In this document: positions 1-13,000 of the stretch, piece after piece
Numbering within the stretch: position 1 is the stretch's first letter
Layout of the letters: each line of letters begins with the position of its first letter
Assembly: GCF_900496995.4 (NCBI RefSeq)
Contig: NC_044019.1
Span: 4,065,501-4,129,500 of the forward strand
Length of the DNA: 64,000 nt
Source: Aquila chrysaetos chrysaetos
Lineage: Eukaryota > Chordata > Aves > Accipitriformes > Accipitridae
Direction of reading: 5' to 3'
Notes under the pieces: generated by a model
What the model was told of the DNA's origin: nothing
The model's database searches: none
Seen by the model: only the letters and a program-made list of their open reading frames with translations
Made by a program: the position numbers and the translations under genes

Positions 1-833
1 CGCTTACAGCTTCAAGGTCAGTCTCCTAAACGAGGAGTTTCCAAAGGCCGTTTGTTGCTCACAGAAGATGTCTTAATTGTGGCCATCCTCAACAGAGGCA
101 GATGGTTATTGAGGCTTTACCTCCAGGGTCACTTCTGGCTGTACCAGGTGTGGGTGATGGCATTTTGGCTCACAGCCTTGGTCCCTCCCAGCAATGCAGT
201 AGCCCCAAAGCTGTATGTTCCAACGGCTTCTCCAGCTCTTGTTTCTCAGCCTGTGCTGCAGTGAGAAGGTATCGCAAGGCCTGTTGCAGAGGTGGTATTT
301 TGGAGAACCATTGTTTTGTCTCAGTTTTAAAGAGTGGTGGAAGAGGGATCTGCTATTAATTTCTGAGTGCAAAAGGATGGGGCTAAGGATCAGTTTCTCC
401 TTTCGCTGTTCTGGCCGAATGTTGTTAACACACCTCCCAGTTTAATGTCTTGCATATTACAGGGCCCTTTAGGAACAAAACTTGGGAATTTCTGCTGTAT
501 TTGGCTGTTATCTCCTTAAAAGATGTATAATTCCTAGTCTGGTGCTTGTCTAAAGGCTGTCTTTGCTATGCATAGTGCAATTGCGTTGTCGTAATCCTTT
601 AATCTATGCTACAGTTAATTGCTGTCTGTAATGAACTGTAATTTTATCTTGATAAAGACATGCCTATATTTTTGAACTGTAGCTTTATTGTAGTACAGCA
701 AAAAATGTTTTGTATATAATTTTCTATGAAAAGTTGTAATTCAGACGTATTCACAGCTAGATAATTTATTACAATTTATTCATTTACTATTATGGGTTAC
801 ATTTTGATTAATAATGTTGCTTTTTTTTCTTAG
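1..833 (+). other. MACO1: Partial intron of MACO1 upstream of the first exon in the window
   Basis: No coding exon is visible here. The short open frames in this stretch do not resemble the macoilin N-terminal membrane segments. The stretch ends in a T-rich tract and a TAG acceptor at 831-833, directly before a clear macoilin exon. The upstream exons encoding the first membrane segments must lie left of the window. Confidence 0.85.
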
Positions 834-1012
834 TATTGGCTATCCTGTTGTGACTTTGGGCTTTGGCTTTAAAAGTTACGTCAGCTACAAAATGCGTTTA
901 AGAAAACAAAAAGAAGTGCAGAAAGAGAATGAGTTCTACATGCAGCTTCTCCAGCAAGCTCTGCCCCCCGAACAGCAGATGTTACAAAGGCAAGAGAGGG
1001 AGGCAGAGGAAG
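834..1012 (+). CDS. MACO1: MACO1 exon: last membrane segment and juxtamembrane region
   Basis: The exon begins after a TTTCTTAG acceptor. Its first base completes a Cys codon, followed by 59 codons and one base of an Ala codon. The translation starts IGYPVVTLGFGFKSY, a hydrophobic end-of-membrane segment, then a basic run (MRLRKQKEVQKENEF) and the start of the cytoplasmic helix (LLQQALPPEQQM). The exon ends AGGAAG before GCAAGT, a GC-type donor. Using the nearby GT at 1017 instead would bring a stop codon in the next exon, so the GC donor is required. Confidence 0.97.
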
Positions 1013-4000
1013 GCAAGTTGTATTTCTTACTTAATGTGTTTGCTATTATTAAAAAAAAAAAAAAGCCTAAAAGCCTGCTAAGGAAGAGCTTCTTTAGTCC
1101 ATGTTGTTTTGATCAAAGTATAGTGAACTTGGAAAGAGAGGAGCAGAAATAAAATGATCTTGGCAGTGGTTAGTATGACAGTAGAAATAAAATGCGTCCG
1201 CTGTTTAGTTCTTTATTAGCAACTGCATCAATCTAGTCAGTCAGTGCTCTATGAAGCACTAGTATTTATTATTAAATCCCTTGGTTACTGTTTCCTGCCT
1301 GTAATGAGAAAAAGTCTTAAAATATCATGTGACTTCTGATTTTCTTTTCTAAATAGACTCTAATAATGATTGTTTTCTGCAGAAATAATTGATGTGTACT
1401 TAATGATTTTTTTCTTTGTATGTCACAGTATTGATTGATTTAATGAACTAAGTATTTTTTTTTATTTTGGTATTGCAGCAGCCAAAGGATTATCTGACAT
1501 GGATTCCTCAATACTTTTGCAGCACAATGGAGGCATTCCAGCTAATAAAAAATTATCTGCAACATTGCCAGAGCTAGAATATAGAGAAAAAGGGAAAGAA
1601 AAGGACAAGGATGCTAAGAAACACAACCTTGGAATAAACAACAATATTTTGCAACCTGTAGACTCTAAAATACAAGAAATTGAATATATGGAAAACCATA
1701 TCAATAGTAAAAGATTAAATAATGATCTTGTAGGAAGTACAGAAAACCTCTTAAAAGAGGACTCATGCACTGCCTCGTCCAAAAATTACAAAAATGTCAG
1801 CGGAGTTGTGAACTCCTCGCCTCGCAGTCACAGTGCAACTAATGGGAGCATCCCTTCCTCATCTACTAAAAACGAGAAAAAACAGAAATGTGCTAGCAAG
1901 AGCCCAAGCACACATAAGGACTTAATGGAAAATTGTATTCCTAATAACCAGCTAAGCAAACCAGATGCACTGGTAAGGTAAGTTTGATCTGAGCATTGTG
2001 TAATAGCCTGTCTTATCCTCCCTTCGTTCCAGTACATCAAATCTTTTTTTTTTTTTTCTTAGGAAAATGTAACTTATGATCCCATAAAGGAGACAGAATT
2101 GTCTAGTAATGGAATAAGACTGGGAACTAGGCCTTTTAAGTTCCGTTCCTGATTTTTGCCTCTGGTTTGTTATGCAGCCTTGAGCAAATTGCTTCCTTTC
2201 TACCTCAGTATATGATACTTACCTACCTCAGTATATGATACTTACCTACCTCACAGGGGTGTTGTGAGGCATAATAAATAGCTTTGACAATCATTTGATA
2301 GAAGGCATGAGGGAAATGTAAAGAATCATTATGACAGAACTCGGTGGATGTGTTCTTGACAAACCTTCCACGGAGTGACCTTTACATCTCCAGGGAATTC
2401 AGTGGGGTTTGATGGTGCCTGAACAGGTGTTTTGTCTTAACTTTTTGTTTTGTTGTTTCTCCTTGAAATGTTTGGCTTTTGTTTTAATATTCAATTCATG
2501 AGTATAGATGCAAAGTGGCAGCTGCCATGTAACTCCTTAAAGCGATAAGTTCAGATTCTTGCTTGCATACCTGCTGCCCTATTGGTTTAAGTACAGGTCA
2601 CAAGGATTTAATTTAGCTGCCTTGTAAACTATAAAGATCGAAAAAGTCACATCTTTACATATGCTTATCTGAGGTTTAAATAAAGATGTATTTATGAAAT
2701 GCTGCTAAGTACTTAAAATGTGTGAGTCCTGAGACATATGGTGGTGTCATATGTTACCAGAACAAGTAACCAGAACTAAGAAAGAGGTAGTGTGTAACTG
2801 TCCAGAATGGGGACAGAGATATGTCTAGAAAAAACCTGTTGCACAATTATGCACTTTCCTACCATTCCTGGCCTATGTCTCTCTCTTTCCATTTCTCATG
2901 TGCTGAACACTCTTTGGCCAACAAATCCTTGTTGGCTAACTTAATTGGCAGATCAGGTTCACTTTCCCTGCAGGTACCTTTTGATAATTGGACTTTTGAC
3001 TCTGGTCTGTCTCTGAGGATTTGTGCTATGTGAATACAATTACTTCAGTGAAAATACTATTTTCTCCTCTGATAATCACTTTGCCGCTGATTGGTGTACC
3101 TCTGCCAATTAAATATCCAGACTAATTGATACCTAATGTCTGTAGAGAACTTGTATGAAGCAAATAAGAAACCAGCTAATCGATCTAGTCTGTGAATCAA
3201 ATTCAGCCAAGATTAATGGGATGCAGATGGCTCTGGCTTCAGCAAAGCTGCATCTAAATAAACATGTACAGGACTGCTGTATTTGTATGTTGCTAGTTTC
3301 AGATGGGCACCTCTATACTCTTTATATGGCTTATTTGCTCACTGAGGATGAAAACAGGCCACTTAGCTTTGCTGCAGTTCAAAATATCATTCATAAGTCT
3401 TGAGAAAAGAGAAGGGAAGTGCTTTATAGAATGACCTGCCAGACTAAGAATTTTGTCCCATGTAGCTATGACAAGGAATGAGTTTTAAACCTTGTGTGTT
3501 TTAAGTTTTAAATTACACATTGAAATTCTTATATGCTGTGATGTGAGCTTAGGCCAGGTGGTCATTATAATTGTCCAAAGCGGGTTTTCTAATGCAGAAG
3601 TGAGTATACAATAAACTAGACTGTGTCCTTACAGAATTCTAGCTCCTCTAATTCACTGGGTAGGGACAGAGTACCCAGGATCCTCTGAAAGTGCCTTTGT
3701 GCAATGTAGCCTTACTCTGCCCTGAAAGTGAATTAAGCTACTTCAGTCTTTTGTTTGTCAAGTGTTTCTATGTGATGCGTGGGTGTGATGTGGGGGCTGT
3801 GCTACAAATTCCTGTACCTTCTTGTTGTACACTGATTTCCCCATGCAAGCAAGCCAGGAGCACTTAAAACACCAACGTCCTGTGTGTTGCTGCTCACAGT
3901 TTCTTACAAACGTAGATGACTGAAATCATTCATGAAATCTTGTTTCTATTCAGATTGAGTATGTAACTCCTACATCAACGGAAGCATAAACTTACCTGAC

Positions 4001-6986
4001 AAATTGGATGGGATGTTCTGCACTTAAATTTAAAAATTCATGTGTTGTTTTTTTTTAACTTGTCAGTTACCCTGTCCCTGGAGTGTAAGGCATTTGTTCA
4101 TCATCTTTTCCACTTCCAGTAGTAGTACTCATTCCCGTTATTAAACTTTTAGTCTGCATCAGTGCCGTACCCTGAAAAGGGCTATGTGAAGTCCTGCATT
4201 TGTGTCCGACTTTCAGATCAGATCTGCTCAGCTTCCAAATAAAGATGCTTTTTATAACTACTTGTCCAGCAGACTCACAGCAGGATGTCAAAACCAAGCT
4301 GCTTTACTTTCGTGTTCACAAATGATTTCCCTGAGCTGACTAACCAGTATTAAATGTAAAGTATGCCTTATGACTGCTAGGGACTCAGGATTAACAGGGG
4401 TTATTCTAGACAGTAAAGATTGGGGTTTTTGAGAACAAGACAGTCTTGCATGCTTGTTAACTTTTTCTCTTAAATATTTGATGTGACATTTATATCTGAA
4501 AGGGTACTGCTAATAAATTTAAGTTTATATTTTATATATACAATATTACTCTTATTTGAAAGTAAGTTTTTATTTTTGTTCTGTCTGGTAAATGGTTAGT
4601 TCATGTGTGTTTAGTTTTCTGGAGAGGAAGTTACTGATCCCCATCTCTAGGTATTTCACTGAATAATACGTTACGTTATTGTCATCTTGTTAGCTAGAGC
4701 AGAGGGATTCAAGAGGCTCTGTCCCTGCTGATCAGCCTTTAAAGTAACCTCTGTCTTAGGTTTGGGTTTGTTTTGTTTTGGTTTTTTTTTGTTCCTACAA
4801 TTGAAATGAATATCTACTTCTGATGGATGCTGAAATCTGCTGTTTGTTTGTCAAGAACTTAACAATTGAATCTCTGTGATCTGAGTTGCTTATTTCCCAA
4901 CACTGTGGTAATTGGGCCAATGGAGGGATACATTTGGTATCCAATGGAGGGTTAGCCTTGATATCCCCTTACACTTAATAGTGTTTGTCAGTAGGTACAG
5001 AGCAAGTTGACTTTTTGTTATTGTTACTTGTTTCACTGTCACTTCTGAGGTGCAGCAGGTTTTATTCATGTTTTAGGGGGCTCGATGTATGGAACAAGTC
5101 CAAGCTGTAATTGATGCAGAATTTGTGTGTGTGTGTTGCTTATTACACAGCAATAATCAGGTCCTGCCTCTAGTTATTTGCATCCTTAAAAAAAACAAAC
5201 CAAACCAAAAAAAAAAAAAAAAACCCACATACAAAAAACTGGCAGTGCAGCTTGGCAAAACTGTTTGTATCCATAGAGGTCTTGCCTTTGGCACATGAGG
5301 TGTTGAAACAAGCTGTCTTATGTACTAATTATTCTCAGAGATAACGATGACATCTTCTGGCAATTGGTCTAAGAAAAATATTTGTGAAGCAAGGGCTGGT
5401 CTACCACATCTTATTTTGCTTTCTTAAAATTTGATATTACCTGCAGAGATGAACTTGAAGGTTTCAATGTAAATTTCTGTTCATTTGATGCTAATTATTA
5501 TACATCTTCTGTGGCACCACTGATGTTCTAAAAGTGATTGCTGCTGCTTCCTTATCCCCCCTGCCTGAAATGGCATTAGTATACCAGAAGGCTTTCTGCT
5601 GTCAGCTGCAGTGGGGGAGATGGTCAGTGTTTCCTGCAATATGATGGGAGTGAAGGAAAGTATAGAATAGAAAAGCAAAAGAATTGGGAATGTAAATTAG
5701 AAATCTGGGAGACAATCCTTCTAGCAGACCATTTTCAAGCTACTGTCAGCATAGTGCTTGGACTGTTCAGAAACAGAATAACCTTTTGAAATGCCAGCTA
5801 CTTAGATCGATTCTGTGCAGGAAAAAAAATAAGTAACTCTGCTTTCTCTCTGTGGATTACTGTCTTTTTGGTAATGAAAAATGCTCTGAGGAACTGCTGG
5901 TAACAGCATATTAGTTACAGCAGGAGAACCTCAGCGCTGTGGGATCACATTGGCTACTTCAAAGAAGTAGGTTCACTGCGGCAGATGCTTATGCCAACAG
6001 ATTGGGCCGGAACAGAACAAAGGAAAAAATTAGTCTTAGAAAAGCATCCGGGTGCTTTCTGGGTCTTTTAATTAAAACTTTAATTTTTATATCAATTGCG
6101 TGTAATTTGTGTGCAGTTGTCAGGTGATTATGGAATTGCATTAACCGAGTAAACTAAGCAACAAGGGTATGTTATTCACCAGTTATCAATACTTAAGAGG
6201 ATTAAGCTGAATTGAGTTGTCTTTAAGTTGATCCATCAATCTTCCTTGAAGCATTTGGAAAAATACTCAGTCTTGGAGGTGATTACTGATTAATTCTCTT
6301 CATCAGTGAGATCAGGAATGATATGTGGTAGTGCTGAGGAAAGAAAAGGGGTAAATCTGCATTCATAGTAATGACAAACCAAAAGAAATTGGCCTTGGTT
6401 GTATAAACAGCACAATGTAATAATCTGCAACTAAACCCTCATTTTAAAAATAGTTGTGTGTCAAAATGACTTGTAGTTTGTGCAGCAATAAAGTATCTTC
6501 TAGAACTCAAGTTTTCTTCACCCCTTTTTGTCAATAAGTTTTCCAATAAGCCTGGAAATAAGAGACTTAAGCAGAAAATGAAATGGTAGAAAGAATAATA
6601 ATAATAAAAGAAGTGCTGTCTTATTGGGTCATTTATCATTGTAACAGTAGTGCAGACTATTACGGTGGGGAGGAGGGAAAACTCCACACACTAGTCTGTG
6701 CTCATAGCAGCGAAGCTTTCTTTTATGACATTGTATTGGTTTACCTTGATAATGTGCTTTCATTTTAGAAAGGGGGCAACATAAAGGGTGTTTTTAATCT
6801 CTTTGTATTTCTGTGAAATGATGGATGACCTCTCTGTCTATATACAGAGAAGAGCTTTGACTTGCTGTTCGACAGGAGGAAATTTTTAGGCTGAAAATGT
6901 TTGACTGGACTTTATAAGATGGATAAGAACATGGTTACACACCAGAGAATGCAAGGAGTACATGTGCCTTTGAGGGGAAAATAACT

Positions 6987-7065
<79 letters not shown>

Positions 7066-10000
7066 GGAGTTGTTTCTTTAGCTAATAGTGGCAGGTCTGG
7101 GAGAGAAACCATATAGGAAACATTTGGTCCTTGCATTATGATGGATTATTAGCTTCCTAACTCATTTTAGATAGTAAGGAGCATTTATTTGCTCTATAAA
7201 TCGCAGAAAACATCTGCTCCAGTATTTAAAGCTATAGTAAAAACTACAGTATAATGAAAAGGAGTAATTAAAATCTGGTAAAATCTTGCTTTAAAACTTG
7301 TTTAGAAATAAGTCTATCGATAGATGGTCTTGTTTAGAAATTATTTTGTCTGCCATTGACTTGGAAGAGATTAGTTTTCTCTGTATTAATTCTCTTTTGC
7401 CCCTTTGGAATTGCACTATAGTAGTTGATCACTCACTGTATGTAGATTGATCATGTTTTACATATGTTAATTCTGTCTTTTGACTGTTTAAGTTAGGTCA
7501 TCTGTGCTGATAGGAGTGATTGTTTCACAACAGAATAAAAACTCTTAACTGCATGGTGTTCTGAAATTCAGGTGTGTGGAAGTACTGCATCCTTTGATTA
7601 GAGTAAGTCAAACTGGTTAACTTGCCATTCTTTCACTCCTGAGCCTACAGTGAGTTCATTTGTGGTGGCTAGTAAATCAGAGACTGTTTGTGTTTTAATG
7701 GATGCACAATGTATATAGTTCCCAGTTTATACCTGCCAGCAGTTTCTAAGAAAAAGAAGCTTCTCTCTGCAGTGTTTAGTCATGGAAGGGTTGCAGGCGA
7801 ACAGCGCCAACTGCTCATAGGCAGTAATATTCTATCAGTATGTGGTCTGCCTGGGTGTGTTTTAGCGGTGTGGCTACTGTTTTTTCATAAGCAATGGAAG
7901 CACCCAGAGTTCAATCGATTCTTGTTGAATTTAATCCTGGCTTCTTTGCGATTTACAGTGAAAGTCATAGTGAATGGCAGGTTGGTCTTGTTTTCCTGTA
8001 AAAGCTACCCAAAGTCTCCTGTGGTCCTTCAGAGTAAAAGGATGAATATTTGATGCTTGGAGCATGCTTGAAAAGTTAGGGTGGAAAGGACATCCATGAG
8101 GCTTTGGCTCTGTGTTCAGGCAGGATTTGAGTGATGTATAACGAGCGTGCAACACTTCCTGACCCCAGTTCTCGCAAATGTAATGTACACAGCTCTGTTT
8201 GGACACTTAAACCTATGCTGTGTAAAAAGGAAAGCTGTGGCTTGTGGCCTAATATATTTCCTCCTGGTTTGGAAAGTAGGCATCCTTTCTGCTCGTGTTT
8301 GTGTGCACTCTGTGGATCATGCAGGTTTCATCTTTCTTTACAGCACAGTCTGGACCAGCCCCATGAGCACTGCAGGTACAGAGCCCTCATTGAAACCAGC
8401 AGGAATGCCATGAACCAGATGGCCTAAGAAGTTTGAACTAATGTCAATACTCTGTTGCCAAAAATACAAATTCAGCTTGTCCTGTACTAGCACCGCTGAT
8501 TTATTTGGGCATTACCTGATCAGTGCTTCTTTTCCTGGAATACTAAATAACCAAAATAAATCCTGGTATATCTTATTTGAGCAAGTTTAACATAGTCTTA
8601 GTTACAGGGAAATGGCTATTTACAGCTGTCTTATTTTCACAGTTATCCTTTATTGTAGAGATATATGTTGAAATTATTTATAGATACTTGTCAATGTAAA
8701 GTGTGTGTGATTTATGTGCATTCCTTTACATTTTCCTACCAACCATTTTTTTCACCTATTTATGAAAACCTATATTAAAACCAATCAGCTGTTGGCAGGC
8801 AAGAGTCTGTTAATGCTTCCTACAGCATCTTACTGTCTTCAATTAATAAGTTTGCTCTTTCTAAAACACTTAGTTACTGCTTATTGGAAGATTAAATTGA
8901 ACTGTTACATCATCATCCAACGGCTGTCCGGCTCTATCACTTAACATACTGAACACAGTGAAAATACATACCTAATACGGTCTGCTGATGGGTTTTCCAT
9001 TTTTGGTTTGTGTGCTGTGTTACATGGTTGAATGAATATTTGGTTAGGTTTGCAAATTCTTTTCCTCTTACAACAGAGTTGAAATGATTTGTGGTCTTCA
9101 ACGTGAAATGTGTATTTGCTTTGTACTATTGCTGTTTGCCTACTAAGTGTAAGTTGGGTTTTTTTTTTCTTTTTAAAGGTACATTTGACCACAATTTATA
9201 CTATAGTAAAAGGAATTCATCTTACCAGTAGGGCAGTTCAAGTATAACTAGAAAGACAGCTTAGTACAGCTGTAGCGAGTAGGCTCTGAGCATTTGAGTT
9301 CTATGAGTGTATTATAGACCACACTCTTTTATAGGCTGTTTCTTTCTGTTCATTTACCCAGCAGACCTCTTCGGTGCAGTTTTAGCCTATTGCAGACATA
9401 CTTTTATGAATTTCCATAAGTTTGATGATTCCACATTTAACCTCTTGATTCATTCACGCAGGATGTTCTTATGCCTCATATCATTACATCTCTCGCTAGC
9501 ATTTTAGGTTGAGATTTTCCTGCGCAGAAGCCCAAAAGAGCTAAGTGGTTCTCATTACGAGGACTAAAAGCTATAACCGTTCGTCTGTGCTAGTGAATGT
9601 CAATAAGGGCAGTTCATTTTGGCTTTTGGGACTATTTTCCCCAAGTCTGAATGTTCAACTACCATTAATTCTGTATGGAACTTTAGGAAACAAAACCATC
9701 TTTATCTTCTTTATGAACATTGAAAAATTTTTACATCAATAACTGACGGAGCAAATGAGAATTATGTGTGAATGACTGAGAGGCGTATTTGCTTTAAATA
9801 AGTATGTAACACAGTGCTTGTAAAAAATGGTTGATTATTCACCTATGGTGTGTTTTTATTCTAAGAATCAATAATCTTGTTTTGAAAATGTGAGGAAAAT
9901 ATAAGGTGAGCTAGGGGCCTCTCTTTAGAAATTCGTGTTTTCTTTAACCAATTTTGGTTGAAAATATTTTAATTAATAAGCTTGCATGAGTCTTCAAGAA

Positions 10001-13000
10001 CTTTCAAAAGCTACAATTAAGTGTATAGCAGATGGTCTCTGTTCAGGAGCAATTAAAACTAAATTTACTGACTCCTGAACTGTGGATGACTTAACACGTA
10101 CTCTTTATTCAACATGCACATTATGTACTTCAAGAAAAAAAATGTTTAGGTGAGAATTCAGCAGTATGCTCCTTTGCTCAGCTATAAGTAACAAATGAAA
10201 CTCAGAATTAGTTGAGAAAAGTAAAATTTGTTCATATGTGCACCTGTCCTTGTTTACAACTTCTCAGACTTACCCATTTCACTTCTGCTTGAAGAGGAAA
10301 AATACAATTCCACAGGATTTGTTTTACAACTCCACAGTGCATGGAGGAAAACAAAATTCCTGTGGGAGGTTATGAAGTGTGTGTATAGCTATACATAGAG
10401 CTATATGTGTGTAGTTACATAAAACATTATTATTTAGCAAGGATAGACATAATTTCTGAGAGCTGATTATTTTAAGTATGAAGGGTTTGGGGGGGTTGGC
10501 AGATGGTATGATGTTTACTCTGCTTATTTTTATATAATGTGCTTGAACCTTTGGGTAACTGGGAAATAAAGTGAAATTATCTTTTAAAATTGTCTTTCTT
10601 AGGTTGGAACAAGATATTAAAAAGTTAAAGGCTGACCTGCAAGCAAGCAGGCAGATTGAACAGGAGCTACGTAGTCAGATCAGTTCTCTGACTAACACAG
10701 AGCGGGGAATTCGGTCTGAAATCGGACAGCTCCGGCAAGAAAATGAACTGCTTCAGAACAAGTATGTGTTTTTATGCAGCTGTGTACATGAGTTGCTGAT
10801 GACTGTAGTCTGGTAAAGGGGAATTATTATGTTAAGACTTTACAAAATTTGAGGCACTTGCCCGCAAATCCAGCACGACTCATTTGGGACCATTGGCAGC
10901 AATTTATTTTTAGTAAGTAAAATCCTCCATTAAATCCCATACCTGTTACTTTCCAGATTACACAATGCTGTACAAATGAAACAAAAAGACAAACAAATGA
11001 TCAGCCAGTTGGAGAAGAAACTAAAGGCAGAGCAGGAGGCACGAGCCTTTGTAGAAAAACAATTAATGGAAGAAAAGAAGAGAAAGAAGTTGGAAGAAGC
11101 AACTGCTGCACGTGCTGTCGCCTTTGCTGCTGCTACAAGGTACTTTTGTTCGACCCCAGAAGCAAGCTCAGCTCCAGAAAATTACTGAAATGTAGCTGTT
11201 GCTACTGAAATGTGTTTTGGGGGGATTTGGGGAGGCACTTCTCGCTCTTCTGTACTGTATTTGATTTTTTTTTTTATTATTTTTTTTTTTTAAAGCTGTA
11301 TTTGTGTTAAGAGGTTTATTTGTGTTAAGGCAGTGGGAGGACTGGGAGATCTTGCATGAAGCTGAGTCTCAGTACTCATATACATTACATTTACAGGAAG
11401 TAAAGGATGAATATGCTCTAAATTATCTGCTGTACCTTGATTGTGCTAACAGAGAGATGTTGTACCCTGTATGGGTCAGTCTGCTTTAAAAAAAGGAACA
11501 TCACCTTTCATGTGGGGACTGTAAATCAAGGATTCATGTAACAACATTGGCCAAAATACTGTCTTGATCTCAGATCTTGAAAGTTTTCTGCTCTAGCCAG
11601 TGACTACCAGTGCTCAGGACAGTGGTGTTTCAGTAGTAACGTAGGTGTATAGATGGGAAGTTTTTCAAGATGAAAGCATGGCACAAGTATGGATCATTTT
11701 AATCTGCAGTGCTTCAAATGTCTAAGAAGAATTATTTCTGCTTTTCTGCTCCATATTTCATAAATATTCCAAATTTCCTAATACTTGAGGCGTAACATTG
11801 AGTAACTTTTTGCAGCTCTTTGCATTGTTGCCATAAGGGAAATTCTCTTGCTGAAAAGAACAAAGTTAGCTTCCTCTTTTTATCCTTCAATATTTATATT
11901 AATTTTCATGTTATAAACAGTTCAGGAATGACAGCCTCATTCTTATTTCATCTTCTCTTTTAATGTTTTTTCTGCAGAGGAGAATGTACTGAAACTTTAC
12001 GAAATCGTATCCGAGAGCTGGAGACAGAGTGCAAGAAGCTAACAATTGACATAAAGCTGAAAGAAGATCAGATACGAGAACTAGAAATAAAAGTTCAGGT
12101 AATGAGAAAGCACCAGGGGCTTAGATCATCATCACAATGAGTTGCTTTCAACCCTCTGAAATTGGTGAATCTACATAAGAGGCAATCAACCCCTTCAAGA
12201 ATTATGCTCTTGAGATGTCTGTCTTGCATATCTTGCATCAGGCTTTGTAAGAATGTGGGTATGAGAAAGGTTAATAGTCTCAGCTCCACACCATTCAATT
12301 GTTTAAATTACTAGGGTTTTTTTTTTCCCCCCCAAACCAATGGTCTGGGTAGGCTGAGAATATAATCCCCTCAACAACATTTTTTGGTCTAATATGAGGA
12401 GCTTGTTGCCAGTATGTATCATTATAAATTTCACTGCTAGCAAGTAAGATTGCTTACTCAATGCAATCTTAATGGCCAGACATTAAAATTTTTTTTTTTT
12501 TTTTTTTGTGAAAGGGCTTGAATATTGAAAGTACATTGTGGTAGACTTGCGGCAGACATATTGTCTGGCATGTTAGAGTTTAAGAGCTCAAATGTGTGAG
12601 TTGAAGTTGACCTTATTCCTTTAAAATGTCTGTTCCTAAAGATGTATTTGGACTGTCAACTGGCAATTTGCATGAATATGTATTTTTAATGTCCTGTGGG
12701 TTTTTAGACACTCTTCAGAATCCACCTGGTCTTATTGTGAATTTGTTTCCAAATAACATATGCAGTCTTGTTGTTCCTAGGTTTACCAAACCCTTGAAAA
12801 CAACTGTGGTTTATCCATAGAGAATATGAGCATGGCTTTCAGATAATTAAACCCAGCTATAATGAAGCTTTTTGGTTTTATTACTGTCTTCAAACTGTTA
12901 GAAAAGCTTTTTGCTACAGGCATTAATATTTCCCCTATTGTATTATTGTTTCTTCATTCTAAAGTATAGAACTTTTTTTGTGTATAGCATTTCTTTTTTT

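Larger units (their letters stand above)
1013..1478 (+). other. MACO1: MACO1 GC-AG intron (466 bases)
   Basis: The upstream reading frame continues into this intron for 46 codons, including a poly-lysine run from an A14 tract near 1051, and stops at TAA 1150-1152. Two AATAAA hexamers follow at 1148-1153 and 1186-1191. The intron ends in a T-rich tract and TATTGCAG. There is no other coding content. Confidence 0.85.
1978..10602 (+). other. MACO1: Large MACO1 intron (8.6 kb)
   Basis: The intron has a GTAAGT donor and a TTTCTTAG acceptor and is AT-rich throughout. It contains a MIR-like relic with an internal tandem duplication near 2.2 kb, a long (CT)n tract near 7.0 kb, an A17 run at 5207-5223, and a small direct repeat (CCAATGGAGGG at 4917 and 4941). 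The open frames inside are short, lack homology I can recognise, and are treated as chance. Confidence 0.85.

Noticed and set aside
1017-1022. GT dinucleotide as alternative donor for the first MACO1 exon
   Set aside because: It would shift the frame and produce a stop seven codons into the next exon; the GC donor restores the conserved EEAAKG junction.
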